Source: Pseudomonas sp. (lineage in GTDB: Bacteria; Pseudomonadota; Gammaproteobacteria; Pseudomonadales; Pseudomonadaceae). From it: DNA of 15,096 nucleotides. Shown here in pieces: positions 1 to 6,575 of the stretch. The stretch covers positions 1-15,096 of the forward strand of contig DNMQ01000495.1 in assembly GCA_003488145.1 (NCBI GenBank), written 5' to 3'. The position numbers were made by a program, and so were the translations under genes. The notes under the pieces are model-generated. The model was not told the DNA's origin and did no database searches. It saw only the letters and a program-made list of their open reading frames with translations. Position 1 is the stretch's first letter. The number at the start of each line of letters is the position of its first letter.

Positions 1-108
1 ATCATCGAAGTCCAGTCCGGCAGCTATCTGGGTGAAGACGACATCGAGCGCTTTGATGACGTTTACGGCCGCGCCGAACAGAGCAACGAAGCCAAAGTTG
101 CCCGTTAA
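1..108 (+). CDS. C-terminal fragment of an unrecognised protein
   Basis: Frame 1 is open from the first base and stops with TAA at 106-108, giving 35 residues. The tail is acidic and reads SYLGEDDIERFDDVYGRA followed by a short polar end. I do not recognise the family from so short a piece. That it is the end of a real gene is supported by the factor-independent terminator that begins about 20 bases after the stop. The gene's start and most of its body lie left of the window, so no function is offered. Confidence 0.6.
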   Translation: MIEVQSGSYLGEDDIERFDDVYGRAEQSNEAKVAR

Positions 109-128
109 TGTTCGCCAAGTAACGAGAG

Positions 129-155
129 GAAAGCCCGCTTCGGCGGGTTTTTCTT
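129..155 (+). terminator. Rho-independent terminator after the left-edge gene
   Basis: A GC-rich stem (AAAGCCCGC pairing with GCGGGTTTT, one G-T wobble) closes a TTCG tetraloop at 139-142 and runs straight into a T-rich tract (TTTTTCTTT). This is a canonical intrinsic terminator for the gene ending at 108. Confidence 0.85.
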
Positions 156-438
156 TGCTCGATTTCTGGCTCTGTGCGTACCTGAAAGCGCATACTTGCG
201 GAAATCCGTGTAGCGCCTTGCCGCAAACGTAGTGTCAATGCCGCAGATAACCTGGTTTTTTTGAACTACTGCTCGAATCTGCCGCCTGCCACGTAATTGC
301 TTAAACCTTTTCAGTTGACCTCCAGTCTCACGCACATAAGCTCGACTCTGTTGCAACTGAAAACTTCGGTTACAACCAAAGACGCGTCATTCATTTTCAG
401 AGGCGTCTTAATTCAAACTAGAAAAACAGGATCCTTAC
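156..438. other. Intergenic leader region with no gene seen
   Basis: About 280 bases between the terminator and the next start codon. No convincing protein or tRNA was found. The first half has a weak 6-bp inverted repeat (196-201 with 221-226) and a run of seven T at 256-262 without a strong hairpin before it. The second half holds two better hairpins, listed separately. A TTGACC box at 315-320 could be a -35 element, but no good -10 lies at the right distance. Confidence 0.5.
350..409 (+). promoter_or_regulatory. Two tandem hairpins in the leader of the small gene
   Basis: Hairpin 1 spans 350-376: GTTG pairs with CAAC, one C-A mismatch follows, then AACTGAA pairs with TTCGGTT around a 3-base loop, with one G-T wobble. 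Hairpin 2 spans 379-409: AAGACGC pairs perfectly with GCGTCTT around a 17-base loop. They end 29 bases before the GTG start at 439. Neither is followed by a proper T run, so a leader or regulatory role is more likely than termination. That role is inferred only from position and pairing. Confidence 0.4.
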
Positions 439-660
439 GTGACGAAAGACGAACTGCGCGCCGAACTTGAGCGCCAGGCGCAGCGCTTTACCAATGTCTA
501 TGGTGGTGAAATTACGACTTACGCGGCTGAACGCGAACCCGAGCGCAAGCCGTGGCGCAAGAAACCCACTGTGCTTGATCAAGTGTTTCAGCGGGAACTG
601 CAGAAGCTCGAACAGGAAAAACATGCCGATTGTGAAAGCGCGGCAACTGGGCAAGCCTGA
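439..660 (+). CDS. Small conserved-looking hypothetical protein (73 aa)
   Basis: The reading frame starts with GTG at 439 and ends with TGA at 658-660. An AACAGGA ribosome binding site lies about 8 bases upstream of the GTG and decides the start. The protein is highly charged: a helical N-terminus (MTKDELRAELERQAQRF), a short segment with VYGGEITTY, a basic stretch (ERKPWRKKP), then a second helix (VLDQVFQRELQKLEQEK). There is no signal peptide or membrane segment, so it is probably a small cytoplasmic protein. It looks like one of the many short Pseudomonas proteins of unknown role; I cannot name a family. The gene is monocistronic and convergent with the YjgR-like operon. Confidence 0.65.
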   Translation: MTKDELRAELERQAQRFTNVYGGEITTYAAEREPERKPWRKKPTVLDQVFQRELQKLEQEKHADCESAATGQA

Positions 661-684
661 TCCTGACCTCCGTGCAGGTCAGGA
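661..684. terminator. Perfect hairpin between convergent genes, weak terminator candidate
   Basis: TCCTGACCT (661-669) pairs perfectly with AGGTCAGGA (676-684) around a 6-base loop. It begins immediately after the TGA of the small gene and sits between two convergent genes. No T run follows on either strand, so it may act as a weak bidirectional terminator or an mRNA 3' end stabiliser. Confidence 0.4.
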
Positions 685-740
685 AGTCAACTAGCGCAGC
701 CAATACAAACAGCAGTAGTGAACTGAAGAGCGCCGATAAG

Positions 741-2216
741 TCAGCGCTTACCGCCGAGTAACGAGCCGAGCAACCCTCTGGCCAACTGACGCCCCAACTG
801 ACTGGCAGCCTGGCTCAACGCACTTTTGACGACTCGTCCGGCCAGATCCCCCAGATCGCTGCCTGCACTGCTCTTGCCTCGCGCAGGCTTCTCGACCGGA
901 CGCTCAGCCTCCTCGACTGCCTGCATGGCCCGAGCACTCAGTATTTCGTAGGCCGACTCACGGTCGACGGGCTTGTCATAACGGCCACGCAAGCTGGACC
1001 TCGCGATAAGCTGCATGCGCTCAGCTTCACTCAGCGGCCCCACTCGCGACTGTGGCGGCGCGATCGAGACTCGCTGCACCATCGCCGGCGTGCCTTTCGC
1101 CTCGAGCCCACCGACCAGGGCCTCGCCGATGCCCAACTGGGTCAGCACATCCAGCGTCGCAAAGTTCGGGTTCGCACGAAATCCGTCAGCCACCGAGCGC
1201 AGTGCTTTCTGCTCCTTGACGGTGTATGCCCGCAAACCATGCTGGATTCGCAGCCCCAGCTGCGCCAGTACCTGGTCAGGCAGATCGGCTGGGGACTGAG
1301 TGACGAAATAGACGCCAACACCTTTCGAACGAATCAGCCGCACCACCTGCACCAGCCGCTCCTGCAACGCCTTGGGCGTATCGCCAAACAGCAGGTGCGC
1401 CTCATCGAAGAACAGGACCAGCAAAGGCCTGTCGGCATCGCCCCGCTCCGGAAGCTGCTCGAAGAGTTCGGCAAGCAGCCATAGCAGGAAGGTCGCATAA
1501 ACCTTGGGCGCCTCATGCACCAGTACGCTGGCATCGAGCAGATGGATGGGACCTCGGCCGTCCGCCGCGGGGTGCAACAGATCCTCGAGTTGCAGGGCTG
1601 GCTCACCGAACAGCGCCTCGGCGCCCTGCTGTTCGAGCGTTGCCAGGCGTCGCAGCAGGGCCTGTGACGATGCACCGGTAAACAATGCACCGTCCTCGCC
1701 GAGCAACTGCGGCTCAGCCTTGAGGTGAGCCAACAGCGCCTTGAGGTCCTTCAGATCGAGTAACAGCAGGCCTTCGCGGTCTGCCACCTTGAACGCCGCG
1801 TACAAAGCGGCCTGCTGGCTGTCGGTGAGCTGCAGCAGGCTTCCCAGCAGCAGCGGCCCCATCTCGCTCAACGTAGTACGCAGCGGATGGCCGCTACGAC
1901 CATGCACGTCCCACAGGGTTACCGGGTACGCCTGCGGCTGATGGTTCAGCCAGGGCATGCTGGCGATCCGCTCGGCGATCTTGCCTTGCGGTGCACCGGC
2001 AGCACCCAGGCCACAGAGATCGCCCTTGATGTCGGCAGCGAACACGGCAACTCCGGCATCGCTGAACTGCTCGGCCAGACGTTGCAAGGTCACTGTCTTG
2101 CCGGTGCCGGTGGCTCCGGCAATCAACCCGTGCCGATTGGCCAAGCGCAGGGACTGGCTGTTCGGTTCACCCGTCGCATCAGCGCCGAGTACCAGACGAT
2201 CAATTGCAGCCTTCAT
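741..2216 (-). CDS. yjgR: YjgR-like HerA/FtsK-type ATPase (DUF853)
   Basis: A 491-residue P-loop ATPase, close to the roughly 500 residues of E. coli YjgR. The Walker A motif GATGTGKT is at residues 34-41. Walker B is LLVLFFDEAHLLF, with the catalytic DE at 271-272, followed by the typical VYFVTQSPADLPDQVL segment. The Ala/Lys-rich C-terminus probably forms a tail. There are no membrane segments, so it is cytoplasmic. HerA-type ATPases move or remodel DNA; the role of YjgR itself is not settled. The ATG at 2216 is preferred over the TTG one codon upstream: it overlaps the stop of the upstream 79-aa gene (TGATG) and has GGAGG seven bases before it. It is the last gene of the purU operon. Confidence 0.9.
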   Translation of the reverse strand: MKAAIDRLVLGADATGEPNSQSLRLANRHGLIAGATGTGKTVTLQRLAEQFSDAGVAVFAADIKGDLCGLGAAGAPQGKIAERIASMPWLNHQPQAYPVTLWDVHGRSGHPLRTTLSEMGPLLLGSLLQLTDSQQAALYAAFKVADREGLLLLDLKDLKALLAHLKAEPQLLGEDGALFTGASSQALLRRLATLEQQGAEALFGEPALQLEDLLHPAADGRGPIHLLDASVLVHEAPKVYATFLLWLLAELFEQLPERGDADRPLLVLFFDEAHLLFGDTPKALQERLVQVVRLIRSKGVGVYFVTQSPADLPDQVLAQLGLRIQHGLRAYTVKEQKALRSVADGFRANPNFATLDVLTQLGIGEALVGGLEAKGTPAMVQRVSIAPPQSRVGPLSEAERMQLIARSSLRGRYDKPVDRESAYEILSARAMQAVEEAERPVEKPARGKSSAGSDLGDLAGRVVKSALSQAASQLGRQLARGLLGSLLGGKR

Positions 2217-2455
2217 CAACCCGCCTCCTTGTCGTGCTCGCGCGCCCCGGATGGGGCGCTCTCGTCGGCCGTCGATGCCCTCGATTGCCGACCTGCATTG
2301 CCCTGCTCAGCCTGAAGCTCGGCCCATAGCGCTGCGGCATCGGCGAACTCGGCGCCCTGCTCGGGCGACAGCGCCTCAGGATCGTATCGCTGTGTACAAC
2401 CACTGCCGATGATGGGCGGCGCCTTGGCTGCGGCACGCTCGAGGGGATCGGTCAC
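2216..2455 (-). CDS. Hypothetical protein (79 aa) between purU and yjgR
   Basis: The start is GTG at 2455 with GGGAG about seven bases upstream, and the TGA stop overlaps the ATG of the YjgR-like gene. It begins 15 bases after the purU stop, so it is the middle gene of the operon and translationally coupled to the next one. The N-terminal half carries the motif PPIIGSGCTQRYDPEAL, followed by a short helix (EFADAAALWAELQAEQG) and a polar, low-complexity tail. No signal peptide, membrane segment or named domain is visible. I do not recognise the family. The cysteine and the compact N-terminal motif are the parts most likely to be conserved. Confidence 0.65.
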   Translation of the reverse strand: MTDPLERAAAKAPPIIGSGCTQRYDPEALSPEQGAEFADAAALWAELQAEQGNAGRQSRASTADESAPSGAREHDKEAG

Positions 2456-2470
2456 AGATGCTCCCGAATG

Positions 2471-3322
2471 TCAGTTGAACACCATCGTCTTGTTGCTGTG
2501 TACCAGCACACGGTCCTCCAAGTGATAGCGCAAGCCGCGAGAAAGCACCATCTTCTCTACGTCCTTGCCGAGCCGGACCATGTCCTCGATGCTGTCGCGA
2601 TGGCTAACGCGCACCACGTCCTGCTCGATGATCGGGCCGGCGTCGAGCTCCTCGGTGACATAGTGACAGGTGGCGCCGATCAGCTTCACGCCGCGCAGCG
2701 AGGCCTGGTGATAGGGCTTGGCGCCGACGAAGGACGGCAGAAAGCTGTGATGGATGTTGATCACGCGCTGGGCGAACTCGTCGCACAGCTCGGACGGCAA
2801 GATCTGCATGTACCGCGCGAGCACAATTACATCGGCGCGCTGCTCGCGGACCAGGCGGGTGACTTCGGCGAACGCCTCCTGCTTATTGGCGGGGTCGACC
2901 GGCACGTGAATGTAGGGAATGCCATGCCATTCGACCATGCTGCGCAGGTCGTCATGGTTGGAAATCACGCAGGGAATGTCGCAGTCCAGCTCGCCGCTGT
3001 GCCAACGGTGCAGCAGATCGGCCAGGCAGTGGGATTCGCGACTGGCCATCAGCACCACGCGTTTGCGTTGCTCGGAGTCGGTGACTCGCCACTCCATTGA
3101 AAACTCACGAGCGATCGGAGCGAACGCCTGACGGAAACCGTCCAGATCGAAAGGCAGTGAGTCCGCGCGAATCTCGTGACGCATGAAGAACCAACCGCTC
3201 TGGTGATCCGAATGATGGTTGGCTTCAGTGATCCAGCCGTTGTAAGTGGCAAGAAAGTTACTGACCTTGGCAACAATGCCAACGCCATCGGGACAGGCAA
3301 TGACCAGCCTGAAAGTGCGCAT
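2471..3322 (-). CDS. purU: Formyltetrahydrofolate deformylase
   Basis: PurU hydrolyses 10-formyl-tetrahydrofolate to formate and tetrahydrofolate, balancing the one-carbon pool in the cytoplasm. The 283 residues match the family length. An N-terminal ACT-type domain (RTFRLVIACPDGVGIVAKV, about residues 2-85) precedes a formyltransferase-fold catalytic domain. The catalytic triad expected from this fold is present: N189 and H191 in INIHHSFLPSF, and D227 in ELDAGPIIEQD. The start is the ATG at 3322 with GGAG about nine bases upstream, not the TTG one codon earlier. It is the first gene of a three-gene minus-strand operon. A TAGAAT box on the minus strand (3356-3361) could be its -10, but no good -35 accompanies it. 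Confidence 0.95.
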   Translation of the reverse strand: MRTFRLVIACPDGVGIVAKVSNFLATYNGWITEANHHSDHQSGWFFMRHEIRADSLPFDLDGFRQAFAPIAREFSMEWRVTDSEQRKRVVLMASRESHCLADLLHRWHSGELDCDIPCVISNHDDLRSMVEWHGIPYIHVPVDPANKQEAFAEVTRLVREQRADVIVLARYMQILPSELCDEFAQRVINIHHSFLPSFVGAKPYHQASLRGVKLIGATCHYVTEELDAGPIIEQDVVRVSHRDSIEDMVRLGKDVEKMVLSRGLRYHLEDRVLVHSNKTMVFN

Positions 3323-3459
3323 CAACGGTTACTCCGACTCAATGGGAAATGCGGCATTCTAGCCCAGCAGACAAAAGCACAGCCATCGCCATTAAGATCG
3401 AGGCGCAGCGCCAACTATGCGCGATGACGCAAACGGCGCGGCTCGCAGTCATCGGATTG

Positions 3460-3474
3460 TTATGCAAAGCATAA
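3460..3474. promoter_or_regulatory. Palindrome TTATGC-AAA-GCATAA, possible operator
   Basis: A perfect 6-bp inverted repeat with a 3-base spacer lies about 140 bases upstream of purU and about 150 upstream of the proposed mvaT promoter. The symmetry and size suit a dimeric regulator. No regulator is assigned. Confidence 0.35.
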
Positions 3475-3504
3475 AAACCAATCGAAAAAACTTGTCCGAT
3501 AAAA

Positions 3505-3562
3505 CAGGCTTTCCGCTTGATTTAAGCCTGCGCACGGCTGCAATAGCAGTTCTTAGCCTGCG
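3505..3562. repeat. AGCCTG repeats upstream of the mvaT promoter
   Basis: AGCCTGCG occurs at 3525-3532 and again at 3555-3562, a spacing of exactly 30 bases or about three helical turns. An inverted copy, CAGGCTT (3505-3511), pairs perfectly with AAGCCTG (3524-3530) around a 12-base spacer. Three related half-sites within 60 bases, 47 or more bases upstream of the -35 box, look like a regulator binding array or a leader hairpin. Chance is not excluded. Confidence 0.35.
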
Positions 3563-3608
3563 TCACATATCCTTTCAAATAGTAGTGCGGCTTTTTTACA
3601 AGGCTATA

Positions 3609-3637
3609 TTTACTTGCGGATTACGCAGGACTATGAT
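3609..3637 (+). promoter_or_regulatory. Probable sigma70 promoter of mvaT
   Basis: TTTACT (3609-3614, four of six consensus matches) and TATGAT (3632-3637, five of six) are separated by 17 bases. Transcription would start near 3644, leaving a leader of about 33 bases before the ATG at 3677. The spacer contains the small inverted repeat TGCG-GATTA-CGCA (3615-3627), a place where a repressor could act. Confidence 0.55.
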
Positions 3638-3676
3638 TGCTGCCACTTGCGTTCAAACCTATCCCAAGGAAGTCAT

Positions 3677-4057
3677 ATGTCACTTATCAATGAGTATCGC
3701 GCTACTGAAGAAGCCATCAAGGAACTTCAAGAGCGCCTGAAGTCGCTGTCCGAAGACGACAAGCTGAAAAAGGAACTGGAATTCGAAGGCAAGCTGCGCG
3801 AACTCATGGGTGAATACCAAAAGTCCCTGCGCGACATCATTGCCCTGCTCGATCCTGAAGCCTCTCGCAACAGCAAGAGCCCTCGCGCTGCAAAAGCTCC
3901 CGCGACCAGCAAGCGCGCCCGCCGCGTGAAGCAATATAAAAACCCACACAGCGGTGAAGTGATTGAAACCAAAGGCGGCAATCACAAGACCCTGAAAGAA
4001 TGGAAAGCCCAGTGGGGCTCCGACACCGTGGAAAGCTGGGCCACCCTTCTCGGCTAA
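3677..4057 (+). CDS. mvaT: H-NS family xenogeneic silencer MvaT
   Basis: MvaT is the Pseudomonas functional counterpart of H-NS. It coats AT-rich DNA in the nucleoid, silences acquired genes and affects virulence and biofilm genes. The 126-residue protein starts MSLINEYRATEEAIKELQERL, nearly identical to P. aeruginosa MvaT (124 aa, from memory). Residues 1-60 form the coiled-coil oligomerisation region. A basic linker (about 65-88, with KRARRVKQYKNP) leads to the DNA-binding domain. The AT-pincer loop KGGN (99-102) and the basic linker arginine (R80-R83 region), which together grip the minor groove, are both present. The start is set by AAGGAAG four bases upstream of the ATG. The gene is alone, with its own promoter and terminator; autoregulation is likely by family habit but not shown here. 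Confidence 0.97.
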   Translation: MSLINEYRATEEAIKELQERLKSLSEDDKLKKELEFEGKLRELMGEYQKSLRDIIALLDPEASRNSKSPRAAKAPATSKRARRVKQYKNPHSGEVIETKGGNHKTLKEWKAQWGSDTVESWATLLG

Positions 4058-4076
4058 GCGGCTACGGTTTATAACG

Positions 4077-4125
4077 AACGCCGTTTCTCGACATTAATCA
4101 TTGATGTCGGGAAACGGCGTTTTTA
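4077..4125 (+). terminator. Strong rho-independent terminator of mvaT
   Basis: AACGCCGTTTC-T-CGACAT (4077-4094) pairs with ATGTCG-G-GAAACGGCGTT (4104-4121), an 18-bp stem with a single T-G wobble and a 9-base loop, followed by TTTTATTTG. It starts 20 bases after the mvaT stop. It lies between convergent mvaT and sbcB, but lacks a T run for the sbcB direction, so it mainly serves mvaT. Confidence 0.93.
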
Positions 4126-4193
4126 TTTGTGCTGCACTCTTCCTTCCCCGCTCGATTCAGGCGTGGCGCACAAACATACGCCCTCCCCAAGAG

Positions 4194-5630
4194 TTAATTG
4201 CTCAAGCGGTAACGCTCACGCAACCCCTCACCGTACTCGCGCCATTGCTGCAACAGTTGCCGTTGTGCCGGCGTGGCGCCGATCATGAATTGCTCGATAT
4301 CCGACTCGAACTGCACGAGGGTATTGGGCGCGCCACATGCCCCATCACTCAGCCGCTGTTGGCAGAACTGACGCCATTGCGCTTGCTCGTCGACGGATAA
4401 CGCTTCAGGAAAGTTACGTGCGCGGTAACGAAACAACAGCTCGTCGAGGCGCGCATCATCGAATCGGAATGGCTGTTTCGCCAGCTCCGCAGGTGACAGG
4501 CTACGGACCTGGTCGCACAGCCGCCGGTCGCGGTCCCCGAGAAAACCGTCATACAGCTGCTGCTCCGGATCATCAGTGCCAGCGAAGCAGTCTTCACGAT
4601 AGATGTCTTCGAGCTTGGTGCTCCAGATCTGCCGCTGCTCTCGAAGCATCGCTGCACGCTTATGGCAGACCGACATATCCAGACCAAGGCGCTGGATGTC
4701 TTGCGTGCGCAAAACCTTGAGCGGCGCCACCACGGGACACTTGTTGACGTGCACCAGCTTCAAGGGCACCGGCAACTCGCCATCGGCGAGCTGGTCACGT
4801 CGGGTATACAGGCGCTGACGCAGCGTTTCAGCCGTTTCCTGCAAGAGCGGCTCCGGTCCGGCCTGCAGATCGCAGACGATCAGCGCATTGCGATTGCGCG
4901 GGTGCCAGCCCAGCGGCAGGACCACCGAGAGAAAATGCCGTGCAGCGGAGAAGCGGCCGGACACGTGCACCATGGGTTCCAGCAACCGGATCTGCTCAAG
5001 TACCGCCTGCTTGCGGCGCAGGTTGTAGAGATAGTCGTACAGCCGCGGCTGCCGATCGCGAACGAGTCTGGCCAGGGCAATGGTCGCGCGCACATCGGAT
5101 AGCGCGTCGTGCGCATTCAGATGTTCCAGCCCGTTGGCCACGCTCAGTCGTTCGAGTTTGAGCGTCACCCGCCCCTCCTCTTCAGGCCAGACCAGGCCTT
5201 CCGGGCGCAGAGCGTAAGCCGTGCGTACCAGATCGATCAGATCCCAGCGGCTGTTGCCGCCCTGCCATTCACGGGCATAGGGATCGTAGAAGTTGCGGTA
5301 CAGGCTGTAGCGCGTCACCTCGTCGTCGAACCGCAGGCTGTTGTAACCGGCGCCGCAGGTGCCAGGCAACGACAGCTGTTGATGCAGACGATGAATGAAT
5401 TCGGCCTCGCACAAGCCCTTCTGTTCGAGGGTCGCGGGGGTGATCCCAGTGACCAGGCAGGCCGCCGGATGCGGAAGGATGTCGTCGGAGGGACGGCAAT
5501 AGATGTTCAGCGGCTCGCCGATTTCCTCGAGCGCCTCGTTGGTGCGGATACCCGCCACCTGCAACGGACGGTCGCGGCTGGGCGAGATTCCTGTGGTTTC
5601 GAAGTCGTACCAGAAGATGCTTGAATTCAC
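4194..5630 (-). CDS. sbcB: Exodeoxyribonuclease I
   Basis: ExoI degrades single-stranded DNA 3' to 5' in the cytoplasm and works in recombination, mismatch repair and the RecBCD/RecF balance. The 478 residues match the E. coli enzyme (475). The DEDDh exonuclease site is complete: D9 and E11 in FWYDFETTG, D102 in NSLRFDDEV, and H174 and D179 in NAHDALSDV. The characteristic NFYDPYAREW and NSRWDLIDLVRTAYALRPEG stretches follow the family closely. The SH3-like and C-terminal helical regions continue to the TAA at 4194. The start is GTG at 5630 with AAGGA about seven bases upstream. It is monocistronic, convergent with mvaT and divergent from the MoxR-type operon. Confidence 0.96.
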   Translation of the reverse strand: MNSSIFWYDFETTGISPSRDRPLQVAGIRTNEALEEIGEPLNIYCRPSDDILPHPAACLVTGITPATLEQKGLCEAEFIHRLHQQLSLPGTCGAGYNSLRFDDEVTRYSLYRNFYDPYAREWQGGNSRWDLIDLVRTAYALRPEGLVWPEEEGRVTLKLERLSVANGLEHLNAHDALSDVRATIALARLVRDRQPRLYDYLYNLRRKQAVLEQIRLLEPMVHVSGRFSAARHFLSVVLPLGWHPRNRNALIVCDLQAGPEPLLQETAETLRQRLYTRRDQLADGELPVPLKLVHVNKCPVVAPLKVLRTQDIQRLGLDMSVCHKRAAMLREQRQIWSTKLEDIYREDCFAGTDDPEQQLYDGFLGDRDRRLCDQVRSLSPAELAKQPFRFDDARLDELLFRYRARNFPEALSVDEQAQWRQFCQQRLSDGACGAPNTLVQFESDIEQFMIGATPAQRQLLQQWREYGEGLRERYRLSN

Positions 5631-5758
5631 GGGAGAGTCCTTCTCGATCAGCGCGGCAGTCTATCAGCCAGGGCGGCACATCGCCGCGTGCGTCAACCGA
5701 TCTGTCCGCTCAGCATTGGGTATGCGAACGACATCCTGCAAAGGAGCAGGCACTTCGC

Positions 5759-5764
5759 CATAAT
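5759..5764 (+). promoter_or_regulatory. Candidate -10 box for the MoxR-type operon
   Basis: CATAAT (five of six matches to the -10 consensus) lies about 104 bases before the proposed RDD start, between two divergent genes where a promoter is needed. The matching -35 is poor (CTGCAA at 5736-5741, 17-base spacer), so this may be activator-dependent or wrong. Confidence 0.3.
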
Positions 5765-5778
5765 CACACCCCTCCGGC

Positions 5779-5861
5779 TTGCCCTCCGCTCAGACGACTC
5801 AGGCGCATTGCCGCAGCGGCACTTGCCGCATAGCATCGACCTTTGCCTGCCTCAGACGACT
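5779..5861 (+). repeat. Imperfect direct repeats in the operon leader
   Basis: CTCAGACGACT occurs at 5789-5799 and 5851-5861, 62 bases apart. The similarity extends left to TTGCC at 5779 and 5843, giving about 20-base imperfect copies. Between them TTGCCGCA occurs twice (5808-5815 and 5823-5830). They lie between the candidate promoter and the proposed start of the first gene, suggesting a regulatory leader. Confidence 0.4.
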
Positions 5862-5867
5862 TTACCC

Positions 5868-6575
5868 TTGCCTTCAGCTCTCGACCGACCATCGCTGCTC
5901 GACAATAGCCATCGCGTGGAGACGCCCGAAGGCATCGATCTACTCCTGCGTCCGGCCGGGCTCGTACCGCGCGCGCTGGCCTTTGCCATCGACCTGGCGA
6001 TCCGTGCCGCCATCCTGGTGGCCCTCTTCATCATCCTGGGGATGCTGGGCAATTTTGGTATCGGTCTTGGGACGCTGCTGCTGTTCCTCGTGCAATGGTG
6101 GTACATGGTGCTCTTCGAAGTACTGAACCAGGGACGTACGCCTGGCAAGTACTGGCTGGGTTTGCGAGTGGTGCATGACGATGGCACGCCGGTCGGCTGG
6201 ACCTCCTCGCTGACGCGCAACCTGCTGCGCTTCGTCGATATGCTGCCGTTCGGCTATTTTCTCGGCGCACTGAGCTGCCTGGGCCACCCTGCCTTCAAGC
6301 GTCTCGGCGATCTCGCCGCAGGGACGCTGGTGGTCTACCGGGAAAGACCACAAGCGCGCCCGACGCTGCCGGAGGTGGAAGCTGCCAAACTGCCTTTTGC
6401 GTTAAGTCTCGATGAGCAACGCGCTCTTATTGCCTTCTCCGAGCGTCATGCCAGTCTTTCTGCCGAGCGGCGTCTGGAGCTGGCTTCGATCCTTGCCGAA
6501 CCGCTGGCGGTTACCGGTGAGAACGCCGAGGCAAAGATCCATGGCATCGCCCGCTCACTGGTAGGCGCGCCATGA
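5868..6575 (+). CDS. RDD family inner-membrane protein, first gene of the MoxR-type operon
   Basis: An RDD-family membrane protein of unknown function. The family begins its core with an Arg-Asp pair, seen as RALAFAID (R35, D42), and ends it with the conserved NQGRTPGKYWLGLRV (R90 onward). Two hydrophobic segments (about 43-60 and 62-84) lie between, a third less clear one near MLPFGYFLGALSCLG, and a cytoplasmic C-terminal tail follows. The conserved part starts at VETPEGIDLLLRPAGLVPRAL. The start is uncertain: there is no ATG in frame. TTG at 5868 gives an N-terminus of family-like length but has no clear ribosome binding site. The frame stays open up to a GTG at 5688, across the presumed promoter. 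The stop overlaps the next start by four bases (ATGA). Confidence 0.8.
   Translation: MPSALDRPSLLDNSHRVETPEGIDLLLRPAGLVPRALAFAIDLAIRAAILVALFIILGMLGNFGIGLGTLLLFLVQWWYMVLFEVLNQGRTPGKYWLGLRVVHDDGTPVGWTSSLTRNLLRFVDMLPFGYFLGALSCLGHPAFKRLGDLAAGTLVVYRERPQARPTLPEVEAAKLPFALSLDEQRALIAFSERHASLSAERRLELASILAEPLAVTGENAEAKIHGIARSLVGAP

Larger units (their letters stand above)
3323..3676. other. Divergent purU/mvaT intergenic region
   Basis: This 354-base region separates the divergent purU and mvaT genes and contains no convincing gene. From about 3450 onward it is visibly richer in A and T than its surroundings, which suits binding by the MvaT silencer itself. It holds a 15-bp palindrome, a set of AGCCTG repeats and a promoter, each listed separately. 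Confidence 0.6.

Noticed and set aside
256..262. Run of seven T that could mark a small-RNA terminator
   Set aside because: No stable GC-rich hairpin directly precedes it.
726..748. Inverted repeat AGCGC/GCGCT beyond the YjgR-like gene stop
   Set aside because: Only five base pairs with a ten-base loop and no T run on the minus strand, so too weak to call a terminator.
2468..3100. 210-codon plus-strand open frame
   Set aside because: It is antisense to purU, whose catalytic residues and ribosome binding site are all in place; the product resembles no family.
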